Shown: positions 1 through 6,546 of the stretch, piece after piece
Numbering within the stretch: position 1 is the stretch's first letter
Layout: every line of letters begins with the position of its first letter
Origin: Pseudomonadota bacterium
GTDB lineage: Bacteria; Desulfobacterota; Desulfobulbia; Desulfobulbales; Desulfobulbaceae
Assembly (NCBI GenBank): GCA_009782165.1
Contig: WQUH01000081.1
Coordinates: forward strand, 1 to 6,546
Reading direction: 5' to 3'
Length of the DNA: 6,546 nt
Program-made: the position numbers and the translations under genes
Notes under the pieces: model-generated
The model's database searches: none
Told to the model about the DNA's origin: nothing
What the model saw: only the letters and a program-made list of their open reading frames with translations

Positions 1-1592
1 CGGCCAAGAAAGATGTGTTCCTCCTTCTTGCCGTAGACCAGCGGGCCGAGATCCTCGCTCATGCCCCACTCGCAGACCATCTTGCGCGCCAGTTCGGTGG
101 CCCGCTCGATGTCGTTGCCGGCCCCGGTGGTGATCTCGTTGAACACCAGTTGTTCCGCCACCCGGCCGCCAAAGAGAATGGCCATCGAGTTGAGCAGAAA
201 GCCGCGGGCATGGGTGTATTTCTCGTCGATGGGCAGTTGCATGGTCAGGCCGAGGGCCCGGCCGCGCGGGATGATCGTCACCTTGTGGATCGGGTCGGTG
301 CCGGGCAGCAGCCGCGCCACCAGGGCATGACCGGCCTCGTGGTAGGCGGTGATCTCCTTTTCCTTGGGGCTGATGATCATGGATTTGCGCTCCGCGCCCA
401 TCATCACCTTGTCCTTGGCCCGCTCCAGCATGGCGGCATCGACCTCTTCCTTGTTTTCCCGGGCCGCCATCAGGGCGGCCTCGTTGACCAGGTTTTCCAG
501 ATCCGCGCCCGAAAAACCGGGGGTGCCGCGGGCAATCACCGCCATGTCGACATCCGCGGCCAGCTTGGTCCGCTTGCCGTAGATATCGAGGATCATCTCG
601 CGCCCTTTGACATCGGGCACCGGCACCACCACCTGACGGTCGAAGCGGCCGGGCCGGAGCAAGGCCGGGTCGAGGACATCGGGCCGGTTGGTGGCGGCAA
701 TGATGATCACGCCGTCGTTGCCCTCGAAGCCGTCCATCTCCACCAGCAGTTGGTTGAGGGTCTGTTCGCGCTCGTCGTGACCGCCGCCCAGGCCCGCGCC
801 GCGATGCCGGCCGACCGCGTCGATCTCGTCGATGAAGATGATGCAGGGGGCATTCTTCTTGCCCTGGCTGAACAGATCGCGCACCCGCGAGGCCCCCACG
901 CCGACAAACATCTCGACAAAGTCGGAGCCGGAAATGGTGAAGAACGGAACGCCGGCCTCGCCGGCGATGGCCCTGGCCAACAGCGTTTTGCCGGTGCCGG
1001 GCGAGCCCGCCAGGAGCACGCCCTTGGGGATGCGGCCCCCCAGCTTGGTGAACTTCTGCGGGTCGCGGAGAAAGTCGATGATCTCCTCCAGTTCCGCCTT
1101 GGCCTCGTCGATCCCGGCCACATCCTTGAAGGTGACGGTCACCTCGCCCTCGGCCTGCAACTTCGCCCTGGTCTTGCCAAAGGACAGGGCACCGCCCTTG
1201 CCGCCCATCTGCATCTGGCGCATGAAGAAAATCCACACCCCGATCAGGAGCAGCATCGGAAACCAGGAAATGAAAATCGTCATGTACCAGGGGGTTTCTT
1301 CCGGTTTCTTCACCTGGATGTCAACCGACGATTCCCGCAGCATGGGGATCAGGCCGGGATCGTCGGGGGCCACGGTCTTGAACGGCCGGCCGTCCTTGCC
1401 GACGCCGGTGATCTCCGAGCCCTGGATGCTGACCTTGTTGACCGTGCCGCCCTCGACATTGGACCAGAACTCGCTGTAGCTGTAGTTCACCGCGGCGTTC
1501 TGGCTTTGCGGCTTGATAAACAGTTGAAACAGCAGGATCATCGTCAGGACGATGAACAGCCACATACTGAGATTCTTGTGAAAGGTATTCAA
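1..1592 (-). CDS. ftsH: ATP-dependent zinc metalloprotease FtsH (3' end beyond window)
   Basis: Membrane-anchored AAA+ protease that unfolds and degrades membrane and short-lived cytosolic proteins as a hexamer on the inner membrane. About 530 codons are visible; by comparison with family members of roughly 610-650 aa, about 80-120 C-terminal residues lie past base 1. Seen in order: transmembrane segment 1 at about residues 9-26; a periplasmic stretch to about 101; transmembrane segment 2 at about 104-123; Walker A GSPGTGKT at 196-203; pore motif MFVGVGAS at 228-235; Walker B IIFIDEID with D255 and E256; second region of homology with R313 and R316 as the likely arginine fingers; zinc motif HEAGH at 418-422 (ligands H418 and H422, catalytic E419); and a third zinc ligand, D494, in GNDIERAT. 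All key residues are present, so the visible part looks functional. The start is a TTG: no in-frame ATG lies upstream, a GGAG sits 8 bases before it, and the resulting KNLSMWLFI matches the E. coli N-terminus KNLILWLVI. The next in-frame ATG (codon 10) would remove the conserved start of the anchor. Confidence 0.97.
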   Translation of the reverse strand, partial: MNTFHKNLSMWLFIVLTMILLFQLFIKPQSQNAAVNYSYSEFWSNVEGGTVNKVSIQGSEITGVGKDGRPFKTVAPDDPGLIPMLRESSVDIQVKKPEETPWYMTIFISWFPMLLLIGVWIFFMRQMQMGGKGGALSFGKTRAKLQAEGEVTVTFKDVAGIDEAKAELEEIIDFLRDPQKFTKLGGRIPKGVLLAGSPGTGKTLLARAIAGEAGVPFFTISGSDFVEMFVGVGASRVRDLFSQGKKNAPCIIFIDEIDAVGRHRGAGLGGGHDEREQTLNQLLVEMDGFEGNDGVIIIAATNRPDVLDPALLRPGRFDRQVVVPVPDVKGREMILDIYGKRTKLAADVDMAVIARGTPGFSGADLENLVNEAALMAARENKEEVDAAMLERAKDKVMMGAERKSMIISPKEKEITAYHEAGHALVARLLPGTDPIHKVTIIPRGRALGLTMQLPIDEKYTHARGFLLNSMAILFGGRVAEQLVFNEITTGAGNDIERATELARKMVCEWGMSEDLGPLVYGKKEEHIFLG

Positions 1593-1600
1593 ACAAACAT

Positions 1601-1604
1601 CTCC
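1601..1604 (-). promoter_or_regulatory. Ribosome binding site of ftsH, supports TTG start
   Basis: On the minus strand GGAG lies 8 bases upstream of the TTG at 1592-1590, a normal Shine-Dalgarno distance. It directly abuts an out-of-frame ATG (1600-1598), which is too close to be served by it. That ATG would give only M-F-V before a TGA at 1591-1589. This spacing is the main sequence argument for TTG as the ftsH start. Confidence 0.7.
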
Positions 1605-1632
1605 ATTCGGTTGTCTATGGAAAACGCGAAGG

Positions 1633-1642
1633 CCCTTAAGGG
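1633..1642. repeat. Perfect 10-bp palindrome in the carB-ftsH gap
   Basis: The sequence CCCTTAAGGG is its own reverse complement. In RNA it can form only a three-pair CCC/GGG stem with a TTAA loop, perhaps helped by flanking GCGA (1646-1649) and TCGC (1626-1629) across an internal loop. A TTTT run follows on the minus strand, so a weak terminator for carB is conceivable, but the stem is poor. If the promoter just upstream is real, the palindrome lies in the ftsH 5' leader. It could equally be a protein site or chance. Confidence 0.3.
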
Positions 1643-1676
1643 GCGCATCGCCGTACCGTTCATTGGCAATCTCTTC

Positions 1677-1696
1677 TATATAGTACCGATCCTTGG

Positions 1697-1704
<8 letters not shown>
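1677..1704 (-). promoter_or_regulatory. Candidate sigma70-type promoter of ftsH
   Basis: On the minus strand TTGACT (1704-1699) is followed after 16 bases by TATATA (1682-1677). The first hexamer matches TTGACA at five of six positions and the second matches TATAAT at four of six. The -35 hexamer overlaps the last codons and TGA stop of carB. Transcription would start near 1670, giving a leader of roughly 78 bases before the ftsH TTG. This would let ftsH be expressed separately from carAB. It is a pattern match only; read-through from carB is also possible. Confidence 0.5.
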
Positions 1705-4921
<3,217 letters not shown>

Positions 4922-4955
4922 GGTCTCTCTCTTGTTTTCCTGTGTTGCTGCGCGC
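4922..4955 (-). other. carA-carB intergenic spacer
   Basis: The 34-bp spacer has no terminator-like hairpin and no convincing promoter, supporting co-transcription. Two purine-rich stretches could bind the ribosome: AGGA (4941-4938), which is 16 bases from the ATG and rather far, and AGAGAGA (4930-4924), which is only 2 bases away. The carB ribosome binding site is therefore not well defined; its start rests on protein homology. Confidence 0.6.
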
Positions 4956-6065
4956 TCAGTTCGGCTGCCGCATCAGTTGCATGAACCGGTCAAACAGATA
5001 CTCGGCATCGTGGGGACCGGATGCGTATTCGGGATGGTATTGGACCGAAAAGGCCGGCCATTCCCGATGGCGCATGCCTTCCAGGCTGCCATCGTTCAGA
5101 TTGATATGGGTCACTTCGACACTCTTGGGCAGGCTGGCCGGATCGATGCAAAAGCCGTGATTCTGCGCGGTGATCTCCACCTTGTCGGTGCTCAGTTCCT
5201 TGACCGGCTGGTTGCCGCCCCGGTGGCCGAATTTCAGTTTGTAGGCGGAGCCGCCATAGGCCAGACCGAGCAGTTGGTGGCCCAGGCAGATGCCGAAGAT
5301 GGGCACTCTGCCCAGCAACTTCCTGATCGTGTCGACCACGCCCCTGACCCCGGACGGGTCGCCGGGACCGTTGGACAGAAAGACGCCGTCCGGCCCCAGG
5401 GCAAGCACCTCCTCGGCCGAGGTGGAGGCGGGCACCACCAGCAGCCGGCAGCCCTTGCGGGCCAGCAGCCGCAACTGGTTGTGTTTGATGCCGAAATCAA
5501 AGGCCACCACCTTGAAACCGCTGCCTTCGGCAAAACTGTCCGCCGGGGCAGGTCTGTTGTTTTCCCAGCGGTAGCGCGCGGCGCAGGTCGCCTGCGCGAC
5601 CATGTCGCGGCCGACCAGCCCCTCCCACTCGCGCGCCCGGCGGACCACCGAGGCCGGATCCAGGTCTTTGGTGGTGACCAGGGCCTTCATGGCGCCGACC
5701 ATCCTGATCCTGCGGGTCAGCATGCGGGTGTCCAGGCCCTCGACTCCCAACACCCCGTACTGTTTGAGGAAGTCGACCAGGGTGCCGGTGGTCCGGTGGT
5801 TGCTCGGCCGATCCTGATACTCGCGGACCAGAAAGGCGCGGGGATGCGCGGCCAAGGATTCCATGTCCTCCGGATTGACGCCGGTATTGCCGATCAGGGG
5901 ATAGGTCATCATCACCAACTGACCGGTGTACGAAGGATCGCTCAACACCTCCTGATACCCGCTCATGCTGGTGTTGAACACTATTTCGCCCACAGCCTCG
6001 CCGGGTCCGGTAAAGGAGCGGGCGGTCATGACCGTGCCGTCTTCAAGTCCAATCAATGCTTTCAT
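4956..6065 (-). CDS. carA: Carbamoyl-phosphate synthase small subunit CarA (glutamine amidotransferase)
   Basis: Cytosolic subunit that hydrolyses glutamine and channels the ammonia into CarB. It is 369 aa, within the usual 360-385 range. Residues 1-150 form the CarA-specific N-terminal domain, with the typical [21 protein letters not shown] stretch near 26-46. Residues from about 184 form a class I (triad) glutamine amidotransferase domain. The nucleophile is C260 in GICLGHQ (258-264), and the other triad members are H344 and E346 in [12 protein letters not shown]. The oxyanion-side motif SNGPGDP at 231-237 and the substrate-side [10 protein letters not shown] at 279-288 are intact. The ATG at 6065 is chosen because AGGA lies 9 bases upstream and [11 protein letters not shown] is a standard CarA start. 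carB follows after 34 bp, so both subunits are probably made from one mRNA. The upstream neighbour is waaA, separated by 137 bp, so a carA promoter may lie in that gap, though no clear one is visible. Confidence 0.99.
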   Translation of the reverse strand: MKALIGLEDGTVMTARSFTGPGEAVGEIVFNTSMSGYQEVLSDPSYTGQLVMMTYPLIGNTGVNPEDMESLAAHPRAFLVREYQDRPSNHRTTGTLVDFLKQYGVLGVEGLDTRMLTRRIRMVGAMKALVTTKDLDPASVVRRAREWEGLVGRDMVAQATCAARYRWENNRPAPADSFAEGSGFKVVAFDFGIKHNQLRLLARKGCRLLVVPASTSAEEVLALGPDGVFLSNGPGDPSGVRGVVDTIRKLLGRVPIFGICLGHQLLGLAYGGSAYKLKFGHRGGNQPVKELSTDKVEITAQNHGFCIDPASLPKSVEVTHINLNDGSLEGMRHREWPAFSVQYHPEYASGPHDAEYLFDRFMQLMRQPN

Positions 6066-6074
6066 CGTGTCGGT

Positions 6075-6078
6075 ATCC
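6075..6078 (-). promoter_or_regulatory. Ribosome binding site of carA
   Basis: AGGA on the minus strand, 9 bases upstream of the carA ATG at 6065-6063. It supports this start. Confidence 0.6.
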
Positions 6079-6180
6079 TGAAAGAATACAAAAGAAGTGG
6101 ATCATGGGGCAGCGCCCGGGATGGGACGCGAGAGCCGCAGTGATCCGGGTTGTTCTACGATTCGCGGTGCAGCCGGAACG

Positions 6181-6195
6181 CCGGCAATACGCCGG
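6181..6195. repeat. Inverted repeat downstream of waaA stop
   Basis: CCGGC and GCCGG separated by 5 bases lie 7 bases past the waaA stop codon. The position suggests a 3'-end stem-loop for the waaA transcript, but no T-run follows, so it is at most a stabilising hairpin or a Rho-type end. In such GC-rich DNA chance is a fair alternative. Confidence 0.3.
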
Positions 6196-6202
6196 ACCAC
6201 CG

Positions 6203-6546
6203 TCAACCGGCCGCCAGGGCCTCGCGGACCAGTGCCGCCTGCCGCGCCACCGCCCCCCGCTGGCTGGCGGCCATGTCGGCGGCGCGGGCGCAGGCCAGCG
6301 CATACTGTTCCGGGGCATCCGCATGGGCCAGCAGCAGGGCGGCCAGCGCCTGACCATCGGCAACCTGGAAGCCTCCGCCCATCTGGACCAGCAGGTCGGC
6401 CGCATCCTGAAAATCGCGCATGTGGGGGCCAAAATACACCGCCCGGCCCCACCGGGCCGCCTCGACGATGTTATGCCCGCCCTTGGCCGCCAGACTGCCG
6501 CCGCAGAAGACATAATCGCCGCCGGCATACAGATCGGCCAGATCGC
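6203..6546 (-). CDS. waaA: 3-deoxy-D-manno-octulosonic acid (Kdo) transferase, C-terminal part
   Basis: Only the last 113 residues are in the window; the family is about 420-430 aa, so about three quarters lies beyond base 6546. WaaA (KdtA) adds Kdo from CMP-Kdo to the lipid A precursor on the cytosolic face of the inner membrane, an early step of lipopolysaccharide core assembly. The visible part is the C-terminal Rossmann lobe of a GT-B fold. It holds DLADLYAGGDYVFCGGSL (1-18 of the visible part), KGGHNIVEAARWG (21-33, the CMP-Kdo-side signature) and YFGPHMRDFQDAADLL (37-52), which line up with the E. coli GGHNIFEPAA and GPHTFNFKDI segments. The usual EPA after GGHN reads EAA here, a minor change. 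The tail is alanine-rich and ends with AAG before TGA. The gene is co-directional with carA, 137 bp upstream of it. Identification as WaaA rather than another GT-B transferase is fairly secure from GGHN plus FGPHM. Confidence 0.9.
   Translation of the reverse strand, partial: DLADLYAGGDYVFCGGSLAAKGGHNIVEAARWGRAVYFGPHMRDFQDAADLLVQMGGGFQVADGQALAALLLAHADAPEQYALACARAADMAASQRGAVARQAALVREALAAG

Larger units (their letters stand above)
6066..6202 (-). other. waaA-carA intergenic region with inverted repeats
   Basis: This 137-bp gap carries three short inverted repeats: CCGGC/GCCGG with a 5-base loop just past the waaA stop (6181-6195); GGGC/GCCC with a 3-base loop (6107-6117); and GGATCA/TGATCC (6099-6104 and 6141-6146) enclosing the latter. 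None is followed by a T-run on the minus strand, so a classical intrinsic terminator is not supported. I could not find a -35/-10 pair of good quality; TATTCT at about 6084-6089 resembles a -10 but has no matching -35 and lies almost on the carA ribosome binding site. Either carA is read from upstream, or its promoter is unlike the sigma70 consensus. Confidence 0.4.

Noticed and set aside
196..1006. FtsH Walker A reading GSPGTGKT instead of GPPGTGKT as a possible defect (motif at 1007-984)
   Set aside because: The catalytic GTGKT core is intact, and serine or alanine at the second position is tolerated in AAA+ proteins. I see no reason to expect loss of function.
6043..6105. Possible 20-codon leader peptide overlapping the carA start (ATG at 6105, stop at 6043)
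   Set aside because: No Shine-Dalgarno lies before its ATG, and it is just the tail of a longer out-of-frame reading frame. Conservation in relatives would be needed to revive it.

Overview
The window is a stretch of ordinary chromosome from a GC-rich Gram-negative bacterium. All four genes lie on the minus strand and read right to left: waaA (partial), carA, carB, ftsH (partial). A Kdo transferase gene shows that the cell makes lipopolysaccharide. The full-length, separate CarA and CarB are of the standard bacterial type. The protein sequences and the high GC content fit a Desulfobacterota/deltaproteobacterial relative, perhaps near the Desulfobulbales, but this is recall without a database search and is held loosely.

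Layout along the minus strand. The last 113 residues of WaaA (6546-6203) are followed by a 137-bp gap holding inverted repeats and the carA ribosome binding site. Next comes carA (6065-4956, complete, 369 aa), a 34-bp spacer, and carB (4921-1697, complete, 1074 aa). A 104-bp gap follows, carrying a good sigma70-type promoter candidate whose -35 hexamer overlaps the carB stop codon, a short palindrome, and a ribosome binding site placed for a TTG start. Last is ftsH (1592-1), cut by the window edge after about 530 codons.

How the genes relate. CarA and CarB are the two subunits of one enzyme that makes carbamoyl phosphate for pyrimidines and arginine, and they are almost certainly co-transcribed. 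WaaA (lipid A-core assembly) and FtsH (membrane protein quality control) are functionally separate. In E. coli FtsH degrades LpxC and so controls lipid A synthesis, but nothing in this window ties that to the gene order. FtsH probably has its own promoter.

I found no mobile element, CRISPR array, tRNA/rRNA, toxin-antitoxin or defence system, and no sign of an undescribed system. The long open frames on the plus strand (up to 667 codons) are antisense shadows of ftsH and carB. The points worth a second look are small and mostly regulatory: the promoter embedded in the end of carB, the TTG start of ftsH, and the structured spacer before carA.
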